Positions 53,822 through 61,574 of a stretch of 64,000 nucleotides of DNA are shown here, in pieces. Source of the DNA: Bacillus sp. FJAT-50079 (GTDB lineage Bacteria; Bacillota; Bacilli; Bacillales; Bacillaceae_C); contig NZ_JAGYPD010000001.1 of NCBI RefSeq assembly GCF_018343515.1, forward strand, positions 186,001 through 250,000. The letters are read 5' to 3'. The notes below the pieces were generated by a model, which saw only the letters and a program-made list of their open reading frames with translations, was not told the origin of the DNA and ran no database searches. Made by a program: the position numbers and the translations under genes. Positions within the stretch are counted from its first letter, which is position 1. Each line of letters starts with the position of its first letter.

Positions 53822-54449
53822 GTGAGTACCTCCCGCTTTATTTATTTTATTCTATTTAATTTCCTTCCCCTATTTCTATTTGGTTTAGATAAAGTTCAAC
53901 AATCTTACTACCAAACATAAACTTAACCACTTTTTTGTATTACTTGCCACGAAACGTTGCTACTTATTTTTTACAACAAATCATCCGAATTTTAAGGCTA
54001 AACTGCTAAACATCTTACTCTTTTACATGCATCTCATTTAGATAATGTACGTACATCTTTTTTCACCAAAATTTTTTTATCCAACAGGAAGTGTTGCAAA
54101 AATCTTTTAATAATCCCTTTGAATATAACCGCTACTATTCCTCTAAAATGCCCTGGCTCCTGTAAACTAAACACATCCCCCCTTTCAATTCACTATCGTT
54201 TTTAGAAAATCCTAAGCATCGTACAAATAGAATTCTTAGTTATCTTTATATAAATTCATCACCTCAACATTCAACCGATAGATGCTAGTAATCGGCAAAC
54301 TTATTAGTACATATAATAATTATTAACAAAGATGTTAGTACAATTAGTAATTAAAGTCAAGGATTTTATATCTATTAGTTCTACAAACTGAATATTCATG
54401 CTAATCACTTCTAAGAAAGATAAAATATAAAAAAGAGAATTGGAAGGAG
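53822..54449. other. Intergenic region upstream of abfA
   Basis: About 630 AT-rich bases with no supported gene. It contains the AraR-like dyad at 54045 and the abfA promoter region. Confidence 0.45.
54045..54056. promoter_or_regulatory. AraR-like palindrome upstream of abfA
   Basis: ATGTACGTACAT is a perfect 12-bp dyad about 225 bases upstream of abfA. The TGTACGTACA core resembles AraR operators of Bacillus. No araR gene lies in the window. Confidence 0.45.
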
Positions 54450-54668
54450 CATAAGAGGAAAGAACAAAAAATTAGGAACCTTCTTAGAGAACTACGGAAG
54501 GCAAAAAATTTAACCACACAAGAACTTGCGGATAAAGTAAATGTCTCTCAATCCTATATAAGATGTTTTGCCTAAGTTGGAATAAGTAGGATCAAGCGCG
54601 AAATTATTGAAACTCATCACATTAGTCATATAAAGGCATTAATCATGAAAGTATCTTTCCTTGATTAA
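54450..54668 (+). pseudogene. Remnant of an XRE-family regulator
   Basis: The frame reads RNLLRELRKAKNLTTQELAD then KVNVSQSYIR, a clear Cro/CI-type HTH, then hits TAA at 54573 and continues open in the same frame to 54668. No usable start codon follows the GGAAGGAGC at 54442. It is a short HTH gene inactivated by a nonsense change and loss of its start. Confidence 0.6.
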
Positions 54669-54689
54669 TCATTTTTAACTCAAACAAAA

Positions 54690-54716
54690 TAGCCCGAATC
54701 ACAAGGATCTGGGCTA
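54690..54716 (+). terminator. Weak hairpin after the XRE remnant
   Basis: TAGCCC and GGGCTA pair over a 15-base loop and CTTT follows. The short stem makes this a weak terminator candidate. Confidence 0.35.
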
Positions 54717-54800
54717 CTTTAAAGTTGATAATTCTTGTTTGATATGGATCTAGCAAATGTTGTTATTTCATGAAGCAATATAGTTGGAGGAATTAAAAAA

Positions 54801-55610
54801 ATGCGCAAGAAAACCAAAAAGATAACAAATAGTACAACTAATAACGCCCAAAAGGGAACATTTAAACAACCAAATAAATTTTTCGCTAACAAAATAACGC
54901 GGTTAGCTTCCTTTTTTATAGTTTTATTAAGTATTATTTATGTTTTTTCCAATGGAAAACAATTAATTAAGTATGTTAAAGCAATCGGTGGATTGATTTT
55001 AAAAAAAGCTGAGAGTGTAACAGATTTAAATTCCTTATATTTAAGTTTTTTATGCTTTTTAATGTTTGTACTTTTGATTTTATCATTTTATATAATGCGA
55101 GCATCGTATTTTGATATAGATCATATAAAAGGTTGGAAAAAGTGGACTAGTAGATTCACTTATTATATGGGAAATATATATATCGTTATACTGGAGGTAA
55201 TAATCTACTGCATTATATTTATGATTGCTTTTTCTAATTCATTGCCTAATAAAGCAGGAGATGGGGTAGCCGCAATGGAACATCTATTTTGGCCCATTGT
55301 TAAAGGATTAGGCATAATGGTAGTATTTTATATAATTCTTTCATTAATTTTATGGAGGATTTTCCAAAAAATATATGGTGGCCTCGTACTACTTGAAGAA
55401 CTGAAATGGAACCGTGACGGTGTTGAAATTATCGCAAGCGCATTGTTTATCATATCTATCATTAGTTCAATGATTAGTATTGCGATTGAGGAATATAAAT
55501 TTAATAATTCTGAAACTCAATTGTTATTTGGAGTTTTTGTATTTACAATTTCTCTTTACGTAATAAAATGTATTAAAAATTTTATTATTACATATTGTGA
55601 AACTAAATGA
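54801..55610 (+). CDS. Integral membrane protein of unknown function
   Basis: 269 residues. A basic, Asn/Thr-rich N-terminal 30 residues is followed by about six hydrophobic segments (near 33-50, 75-98, 115-145, 165-190, 208-230 and 238-258). No enzyme motif is recognised. TTGGAGGAATT gives a good ribosome binding site. The gene is very AT-rich, stands alone, and follows an XRE-regulator remnant, which suggests horizontally acquired DNA. Its role (for example phage defence or stress) cannot be inferred. Confidence 0.65.
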   Translation: MRKKTKKITNSTTNNAQKGTFKQPNKFFANKITRLASFFIVLLSIIYVFSNGKQLIKYVKAIGGLILKKAESVTDLNSLYLSFLCFLMFVLLILSFYIMRASYFDIDHIKGWKKWTSRFTYYMGNIYIVILEVIIYCIIFMIAFSNSLPNKAGDGVAAMEHLFWPIVKGLGIMVVFYIILSLILWRIFQKIYGGLVLLEELKWNRDGVEIIASALFIISIISSMISIAIEEYKFNNSETQLLFGVFVFTISLYVIKCIKNFIITYCETK

Positions 55611-55619
55611 TGAATCTTA

Positions 55620-56000
55620 CAGGCGTTAGTTCAAAATTTAGACGCATCCTTACAGTCGGCATTCTTGAACCAACATGTTCGAATGTTATCTTTTAGGGCG
55701 AAAAAGCCATATTACAAATATAATAGAATTGCGTTGAGAATTTATTTATAGAACTGAGCATACTAGCCTTTTCAACTGTGATCCTAGGATGCGACTTCAT
55801 ATACCCTTTTAGTCATTGTCATATTTCTCATGAAGATCACCCTTCTTGTTTCTAACCGCTATCCTTATTTTACAAGAAAGGTGCATCCTCTAGATTGACC
55901 AATCATTCTTAAAGCTTCAATACCCATTTTCCTTATTGACGCTTAACAAGTTCTTATTACAGATCACGCATTTATCTTCTGGCAAGATTCCTCTCTCACA
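55620..56000. other. Gene-free stretch after the membrane protein
   Basis: About 380 bases, with no supported ORF, repeat or RNA gene seen. Confidence 0.4.
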
Positions 56001-56024
56001 CCCACCCAACGATAAACGGGTGGG
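56001..56024. other. GC-rich hairpin preceding the 21-bp array
   Basis: CCCACCC and GGGTGGG pair over a 10-base loop, 31 bases before the first repeat unit. It lacks a U-tract and may be part of the same element as the array. Confidence 0.45.
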
Positions 56025-56042
56025 CGGTATTTAAAATCCCTT

Positions 56043-56198
56043 ATGATTTTCATTTTACTACCGATTATGGACCGCTTACTACCGATTAGGACGCATTTAC
56101 TACCGATTCTCACCAAGTTACTACCGATAATAGACAAAATACTACCGATTGTAAAAATATGTAAGCGGAATCCCCGTTTGGGGAGTTTACATTTGTAG
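56043..56198 (+). CDS. Possible repetitive peptide encoded by the 21-bp array
   Basis: A 51-codon ORF from ATG at 56043 spans the array. Because the unit is 21 bases, the reading frame stays open and yields five heptads of the form LLPI-x-x-+. The only ribosome binding candidate (GGTGGGCGG) is about 14 bases upstream, which is weak. The opposite view, that the DNA repeat itself is functional, is equally tenable. Confidence 0.3.
   Translation: MIFILLPIMDRLLPIRTHLLPILTKLLPIIDKILPIVKICKRNPRLGSLHL
56056..56150. repeat. Five direct repeats of TACTACCGATT with exact 21-bp period
   Basis: Copies of the 11-base core begin at 56056, 56077, 56098, 56119 (last base A) and 56140, each separated by 10 variable bases. 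The preceding base is T in four of five. Constant spacing of two helical turns with diverged spacers suggests protein binding sites on one DNA face, or selection on a heptad peptide. No gene runs directly from it: the PHP gene on the other strand ends at 56637. Confidence 0.85.
56160..56191. other. Imperfect dyad just after the array
   Basis: TGTAAGCGGAATCCCC and GGGGAGTTTACA pair imperfectly around GTTT (core TCCCC/GGGGA, ends TGTAA/TTACA). With the hairpin at 56001 it brackets the repeats, which hints at a defined element of about 190 bases. Confidence 0.4.
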
Positions 56199-56636
56199 CC
56201 TCAACACTAACAATAAACTTTTAGTGGGGGATCCATCCATCCTAACCCTCACATAAACCTAGTCATCAAAAGACGTGTAACCTTTTCTTACACCTTTTGT
56301 TGATTTATCTTTTATAATTTGAGGACTCTTTTAATGTAGGGAAAAGCTTTTGGTAACCATCACTGGCAAGAACGACCTATTGCACACACTTGTATTCTGT
56401 CAATAATGGTTTTTCAAAAAGTTTGATAGATGGAAAGATCACTATACTATTCCTTCCTTATTCTCCAACTGTACATCGGTATTACATACATTTGAGTTTA
56501 TCTTTCTTCAATCGAATCTTATTTATATCTTCACTTTAAATAGTAGAACAGCACTTTGTTTTCAAAATCTCAACAAAAAAACAAAGAACAAATAGTCGGA
56601 AAAAGTTGATCCCCTCTATTTGTTCTTTGTAAGATC
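56199..56636. other. Gene-free stretch before the PHP gene
   Basis: About 440 bases with no supported gene. AACAAA...TTTGTT bases near 56574-56630 may form the terminator of the PHP gene. Confidence 0.35.
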
Positions 56637-57428
56637 TTATTCTATTCGTATCCGCATAGGTTTCCTTTTCTCAAATTTGTAAATATATTTGAAACCGCAT
56701 GCTTCTGCTATTTGTATCGCTTCTCTTATATGTGACCCGATTGCATCAGGTGTATGAGCGTCAGATCCAACAGTGAGTATTTCTCCACCTAATTCTTTAT
56801 AAAGAGCTACTACATCAAAAGACGGGAATGCTTCTTTTAGACTCCCCCTTAAACCAGAAGTATTTATCTCAATTCCTATGTTTCTTTCAATTGCCTTTTT
56901 TAGAATTGCTTCTATTATCTCTATATAATCGTTCAACTTATAGACACCATAAGTAGGGTGTGCATATCTTTTGAGTAAATCTACATGTGCAAGCACATCG
57001 ATATTGGCAACTGAAACCATTTGAAAAACCTCTTCGAAATACGCTTGATATGCTTCTTCTTGCCCCATCTCCAAAACCTTGCGTAACTTTCTGTTATTAA
57101 TGTTATGAACGGACCCTAAAATGAAATCTAAGTCTAGTGGATCTAATGTTTGAGAATACAAATCTTTGAGAAGATGTGGTTCGCAAATTTCAATCCCTCT
57201 TTTAATTACCAGCTTCCCTTTATATTTCCCCTGACAATCATCCAATTCATTAAGGTACTTTTCAAAGTTCATATGTCCATATGTTGGCGCTTCTGGATTT
57301 AATGAAAAATGTTCTGTGAAACATATTTCATGTATCCCTCTTGCTATTGCCGCTTCACACATTTGATGCATGGGTGCCGGTGAGTCAAAAGAGTTATTCG
57401 TATGGTTATGATAATCTACAAAATACAA
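56637..57428 (-). CDS. Histidinol-phosphatase-like PHP phosphoesterase
   Basis: 263 residues of the PHP family (HisJ type). Metal ligands are visible in VDYHNHTNNS, CFTEHFSL, DVLAHVDLL and VGSDAHTPDAIG. Start: TTG at 57428 has AAAGGAG 8 bases upstream, whereas the ATG-type start at 57500 would add 24 residues not expected in the family. It stands alone without other his genes, so it may be a monofunctional histidinol-phosphatase or a phosphatase for another small ester. Confidence 0.85.
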   Translation of the reverse strand: MYFVDYHNHTNNSFDSPAPMHQMCEAAIARGIHEICFTEHFSLNPEAPTYGHMNFEKYLNELDDCQGKYKGKLVIKRGIEICEPHLLKDLYSQTLDPLDLDFILGSVHNINNRKLRKVLEMGQEEAYQAYFEEVFQMVSVANIDVLAHVDLLKRYAHPTYGVYKLNDYIEIIEAILKKAIERNIGIEINTSGLRGSLKEAFPSFDVVALYKELGGEILTVGSDAHTPDAIGSHIREAIQIAEACGFKYIYKFEKRKPMRIRIE

Positions 57429-57561
57429 AATAAAAACTCCTTTCTTAGGTCCCATAGTAAAATATATATAGGGGAAAAACAAGTTGTTACATCCTGACAA
57501 TTTAGATTATTACAACCATTGGAACATCATTTCATGATCATACTTGCAACAACATGTTATA

Positions 57562-57575
57562 TGAAAACACTTACA
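57562..57575. promoter_or_regulatory. cre-like site upstream of the PTS regulator
   Basis: TGAAAACACTTACA differs from the cre consensus only at the central CG (CA here). It lies about 90 bases upstream of the PRD regulator start. Confidence 0.35.
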
Positions 57576-57664
57576 CGAATGATATCTTCTAATCAAGGGT
57601 ACTTACCTTAGTTAAAACAAACGAAGTGTCTTCATAAGGAAGTGTCTGAAAGGGAGTTTATAAA

Positions 57665-59710
57665 ATGATTTCATTAACAAAACGCCAGAAAAAAATAGTT
57701 TATTTACTGATCAGTGAACAAGATTACAAAACAACTGAATTTTATTCTGGGCAGATAGGAGTGTCGATAAGAACCGTACACAATGATTTAAAAAACATTG
57801 AAGTATTTTTAGATGAACAAGAAATATCTTTGCAGAAAAAGCCTGGTTCTGGAATAAAAATAAAGGCTTCTTATGAAGAAAAACTAGTCCTTCTACAGCT
57901 GTTAAATTTAAATCATATTGATTTTGACCCGCTTTCAGTTGAGACAAGAAGATTGAGTATATTTTCCAAATTATTGTATGCGAAACAAACAACTTCACTT
58001 CAAAAATTATCTGAAGAATACATGGTTAGCACAACTTCCATTGTGAAAGATTTGGACAAAATTGAAGAGTGGATTCGTCATTATAATATTAAACTCGTTA
58101 GAAATAGAGATGGAACAAGTATTTCAGGTGATGAGGAAAATATTAGGAGAGCAATTAGCGGGATTGTAAATGACCATCTTTCAATTGGAGCTATGAATGA
58201 AACTGATTCGAATACGAAAAGTAGACTAAATACGTCAACTTATAATGGATTGGCAAAAATGTTTGAACAAGAGAAAATTTTGATCGTAGAAGAGATTGTG
58301 GAACATGCAGAAAAGGAACTTGGTTACACCATTAGTGAGCCTTACTATACAAACATTTTGACCCATATTTTAATTTTAATTGAACGGGTAAAAAATGGGA
58401 ACCAACTTTTGAAGATGGATACGTCAATCGCAGTAAACGATGTTTTATATACGGTCACATATAAAATTGCTGAGGGTATCGCTGCCCAAATTAAAGATCG
58501 ATTTTTCATAGAAATCGACCAAAATGAAATCATCTATATTAATCAATATTTAATGAGCTCTGGGGCTGATAGGGAATTTTTGAGTAATGATAATACACAG
58601 CATTTCCTTAACAATCTTGATGAAGAGATCGTGGAACTTGTTACAGAACTCATTTCGATTACATCAAAATCAGCAAATATTGATTTAAGCAATGATAAGG
58701 AACTTTATTTAGGGTTAGTTACTCACTTTAAACCTTTATTAAATAGACTTAGGTTTTCAATAAGAGTAACGAACGATTTACTGGAAGACATCAAAAATGA
58801 ATATGCAGCAACGTTTGCCTTAACATGGTTGGCTTGTTCTAGTTTAGAGAAAAAATACAACTTGAAGGTAAATGAGGATGAAATCGGTTATATTACACTC
58901 CATTTCCAGGCAGCAATTGAACGACAGCTTGGATTAAAGAAAGTCATTGTCGTTTGTCCTGGAGGAATTGGTACATCCCATTTAGTGGCGAATCGGATTA
59001 AACGTTATATTCCGCAGTTGGATATTAAAGACATTGTCTCTATCAATCGACTCGCAACAATCGATTTACGTGCAATAGATTTTATTATATCTACTGTGCC
59101 ACTGAATATAGAAGAAAAACCTGTGATCGTTATTTCTTCAGTAGTGAATGAAATGGATGTTCGAAATATTAATAACTTCTTCACTGACTTTCTATTCCGA
59201 ACAAAAAATCAAAAAATAACATGCCCTCACTTATTACAGGTAGTTGATGAGGATCTAATATTTACAAATCTACCTTTGTCTAATAAGGATGATGTGATCG
59301 AATTTCTCTGTCAGGAACTTGAAAATAGAGATTATGTGAAGAGCGGTTATAAAGAAACATTACTTAAAAGGGAAGCTATTTCTCCAACATCACTTGGGAA
59401 ATTTGTGGCCATCCCCCATGGTAGTAATGAGGAAGTGAACGTCCCCAAAATTTCAATTGCAACATTAAAGGATCCGGTTGATTGGGGAAAAGAACCCGTA
59501 AAAACGGTCTTCTTAATTGCAATGAAATTTAATGAAAATATCAATGTGAAACATATTTTATCGGATCTTTATAAATTGGTAGATTCTAATTTTATGTTAG
59601 AAAAAATCACAAATTGTAAAACATCCGGAGAACTTATCAATTTATTAAGGAGTGATAATCTTGGTGATCAGCAAGGAATTAGTAAATCTCGAGTTAGAGG
59701 CAAAAGATAA
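57665..59710 (+). CDS. PRD-containing PTS regulator (BglG/MtlR/ManR-type activator)
   Basis: 681 residues. Two N-terminal HTH domains (VSIRTVHNDLKNIEVFL; VSTTSIVKDLDKIEEWI) are followed by PRD1 with His in ILTHILILIERV, PRD2 with His in VTHFKPLLNRL and TLHFQAAIERQ, an EIIB-Gat-like domain (VVCPGGIGTSHL, Cys kept) and an EIIA-Fru-like domain (AIPHGSN). The second PRD1 His position reads NQYLMSSG, i.e. Gln. It would be phosphorylated by HPr and by the EII proteins and would activate the downstream PTS operon. AAAGGGAG precedes the ATG. It overlaps the EIIA gene. Confidence 0.9.
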   Translation: MISLTKRQKKIVYLLISEQDYKTTEFYSGQIGVSIRTVHNDLKNIEVFLDEQEISLQKKPGSGIKIKASYEEKLVLLQLLNLNHIDFDPLSVETRRLSIFSKLLYAKQTTSLQKLSEEYMVSTTSIVKDLDKIEEWIRHYNIKLVRNRDGTSISGDEENIRRAISGIVNDHLSIGAMNETDSNTKSRLNTSTYNGLAKMFEQEKILIVEEIVEHAEKELGYTISEPYYTNILTHILILIERVKNGNQLLKMDTSIAVNDVLYTVTYKIAEGIAAQIKDRFFIEIDQNEIIYINQYLMSSGADREFLSNDNTQHFLNNLDEEIVELVTELISITSKSANIDLSNDKELYLGLVTHFKPLLNRLRFSIRVTNDLLEDIKNEYAATFALTWLACSSLEKKYNLKVNEDEIGYITLHFQAAIERQLGLKKVIVVCPGGIGTSHLVANRIKRYIPQLDIKDIVSINRLATIDLRAIDFIISTVPLNIEEKPVIVISSVVNEMDVRNINNFFTDFLFRTKNQKITCPHLLQVVDEDLIFTNLPLSNKDDVIEFLCQELENRDYVKSGYKETLLKREAISPTSLGKFVAIPHGSNEEVNVPKISIATLKDPVDWGKEPVKTVFLIAMKFNENINVKHILSDLYKLVDSNFMLEKITNCKTSGELINLLRSDNLGDQQGISKSRVRGKR

Positions 59711-60107
59711 AGTAGGGATTATCAACGAATTGGGTGAACTAGCCTATTCATTAGGTAAAATTGAGTCGAAAAAAAATTATATTGAAGCTGTATTAAAACG
59801 TGAAAATGAATTTTCGACCGCTTTTGGTGATTTGATCGCTATTCCCCATGGAAAATCAAATACTGTTCGTACACCCTTTGTTGCATTTGGAAGAACAGCT
59901 GAAAATGTCGACTGGGATGAAAATGGGCAGCAAAGCGTTCGAATGGTTTTTCTGCTAGGGATACCTGAAGTGAATAGTGGCGATGTCCATTTACGTGTCC
60001 TAGCAAACATTAGTAGAAATCTGATGGATGATGAATTTCGCAATAAATTACTTACTGCCGAAAGCATTGATGAAGTATCAACAATTCTAAACGCGGTAGC
60101 AATATAA
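59661..60107 (+). CDS. PTS EIIA, fructose/mannitol family
   Basis: About 148 residues. LGELAYSLGKIESKKNYIEAVLKRE and the phospho-His in AFGDLIAIPHGKS are typical of EIIA-Fru. AAGGAG precedes TTG at 59661 and GTG at 59664, so the start is one of these rather than GTG at 59652; either way the gene overlaps the end of the regulator gene by about 50 bases. It transfers phosphate from HPr to the EIIB encoded next. Confidence 0.9.
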   Translation: MVISKELVNLELEAKDKVGIINELGELAYSLGKIESKKNYIEAVLKRENEFSTAFGDLIAIPHGKSNTVRTPFVAFGRTAENVDWDENGQQSVRMVFLLGIPEVNSGDVHLRVLANISRNLMDDEFRNKLLTAESIDEVSTILNAVAI

Positions 60108-60129
60108 ATAAATAGGGAGAGTGGTAGAA

Positions 60130-60444
60130 ATGAAAATCGTAGGAGTTACAGCTTGTACAACAGGAATTGCACATACTTATATGGCACAAGAGGCGTTAGA
60201 AAAGGAATGTGCCAAGCGAGGCTTTGAAATCAAAATTGAAACCCAAGGAGGAATGGGCATCGATAATGAACTTACTGAAGAAGAAATCGCAGAGGCAGAT
60301 GCTGTTATTCTAGCGATCGCCGTTGGAATCGAAGGTGAAGAACGCTTTGAGGAAAAACAAGATCAAGGCAAAGTGTTAACTTTAGATCCTTCAACTGTCA
60401 TAAGGAATGTCGAAGATGTTATTGATCAATTAGTAAACTTGTAG
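60130..60444 (+). CDS. PTS EIIB, fructose family
   Basis: 104 residues. KIVGVTACTTGIAHTYMAQE contains the phosphorylated Cys9 and the phosphate loop, and IKIETQGGMG follows, as in all EIIB-Fru proteins. The ATG at 60130 is used since GGGAGAGTGG lies upstream of it, within the longer frame from 60121. It is a separate polypeptide here, between EIIA and EIIC genes. Confidence 0.93.
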   Translation: MKIVGVTACTTGIAHTYMAQEALEKECAKRGFEIKIETQGGMGIDNELTEEEIAEADAVILAIAVGIEGEERFEEKQDQGKVLTLDPSTVIRNVEDVIDQLVNL

Positions 60445-60457
60445 GAGGCTGAAAAGG

Positions 60458-61540
60458 ATGGCGTTCAATGGAAAAAAGATAGGAGAAGAGCTTAAAAAAG
60501 CATTTAGTACCGGTGTGTCCTACATGCTGCCTTCAGTAGTTGTTGGCGGGATATTTTTGGCTATTGCATTGGCCTCTGGAAAACCGTCAGACGATGGAAT
60601 GCTGGTCACCAATCCATTCCTTCAAAACTTGAATACGATTGGTGCTGCCGGTTTTGCCATGATGATCCCGATTTTAGCAGGGTATATAGCCTATTCCATT
60701 GCAGGAAAACCAGGACTAGTTCCTGGTATGATTGCAGGCTTTATCGCCAACAATCCTGTTGGCGATGGTGGTATTCAAACCGGGTTCATTGGGGCAATGA
60801 TTTTAGGGATCATTTCTGGGTACATCGCGAATTACGTTAGAAAGTGGAAGGTCCCGAATACGCTTAGAACGATTATGCCGATATTAATCATTCCGATGAT
60901 TACAACATTTATTACATGTATGGGATACATTTATATTTTAGCCCAACCCCTTGCTAGCATGGTTGACGGGCTCATTAAATTAATGTCTTCATTGCAAGGT
61001 GGAAGTGCTCTAATTCTAGGTGCGGCAATCGGAGCCTTTACGGCTATTGATATGGGTGGTCCGATTAATAAGTCAATGACTGCATTTACATTAGCATTAA
61101 TGGCTGAAGGCATTTTTGAGCCTAATGGTGCGCATCGAATTGCAGTTGCGATTCCGCCATTAGGCATGGCTCTATCAACATTTATTTCAAGAAGGAAATA
61201 TACAAAAGAAGAACGTGGCCTAGGTGTAAGTGCTGGTTTTATGGGGCTAATTGGTATTACCGAAGGTGCGATTCCTTTTGCTATAAAAGATATGAAGCGC
61301 GTCGTACCGGCCATTATGATTGGAAGTGCTGTTGGTGGTGGATTAGGGATGTTGCATAATGTCAGTACGTTCATTCCTCACGGCGGATTAATTGTTATCG
61401 GCGCGGTTGATGGGAAGCTATGGTTTTTCCTTTCAATGTTAATCGGAACAGTTGTAACAGCAGGCATTTTACATTTATTAAAACCAAATATCGAAGAAAA
61501 TGCCACTTCAGAGGATAGCAAAGAAAAAAAGGTAGGCTAG
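60458..61540 (+). CDS. PTS EIIC, fructose family
   Basis: 360 residues, about nine membrane segments. FSTGVSYMLPSVVVGGIFLAI, GKPGLVPGMIAGFIANN, GGPINKSMTAFTLALMAEG and GITEGAIPFAI (the substrate-binding GITE motif) are diagnostic. It forms the channel for a fructose-like ketose or polyol, phosphorylated on entry. GGAGGC precedes the ATG. Confidence 0.93.
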   Translation: MAFNGKKIGEELKKAFSTGVSYMLPSVVVGGIFLAIALASGKPSDDGMLVTNPFLQNLNTIGAAGFAMMIPILAGYIAYSIAGKPGLVPGMIAGFIANNPVGDGGIQTGFIGAMILGIISGYIANYVRKWKVPNTLRTIMPILIIPMITTFITCMGYIYILAQPLASMVDGLIKLMSSLQGGSALILGAAIGAFTAIDMGGPINKSMTAFTLALMAEGIFEPNGAHRIAVAIPPLGMALSTFISRRKYTKEERGLGVSAGFMGLIGITEGAIPFAIKDMKRVVPAIMIGSAVGGGLGMLHNVSTFIPHGGLIVIGAVDGKLWFFLSMLIGTVVTAGILHLLKPNIEENATSEDSKEKKVG

Positions 61541-61574
61541 TGAAAAAACAATCCATAATTAGGAGGAAGATATT

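Noticed and set aside
56043-56198. The 21-bp array as a CRISPR array
   Set aside because: An 11-base core with 10-base spacers is far too short for CRISPR repeats and spacers, and no cas gene is present.
60931-61374. 147-codon ORF antisense to the PTS EIIC gene
   Set aside because: Shadow frame of a membrane protein gene, with no start signals.
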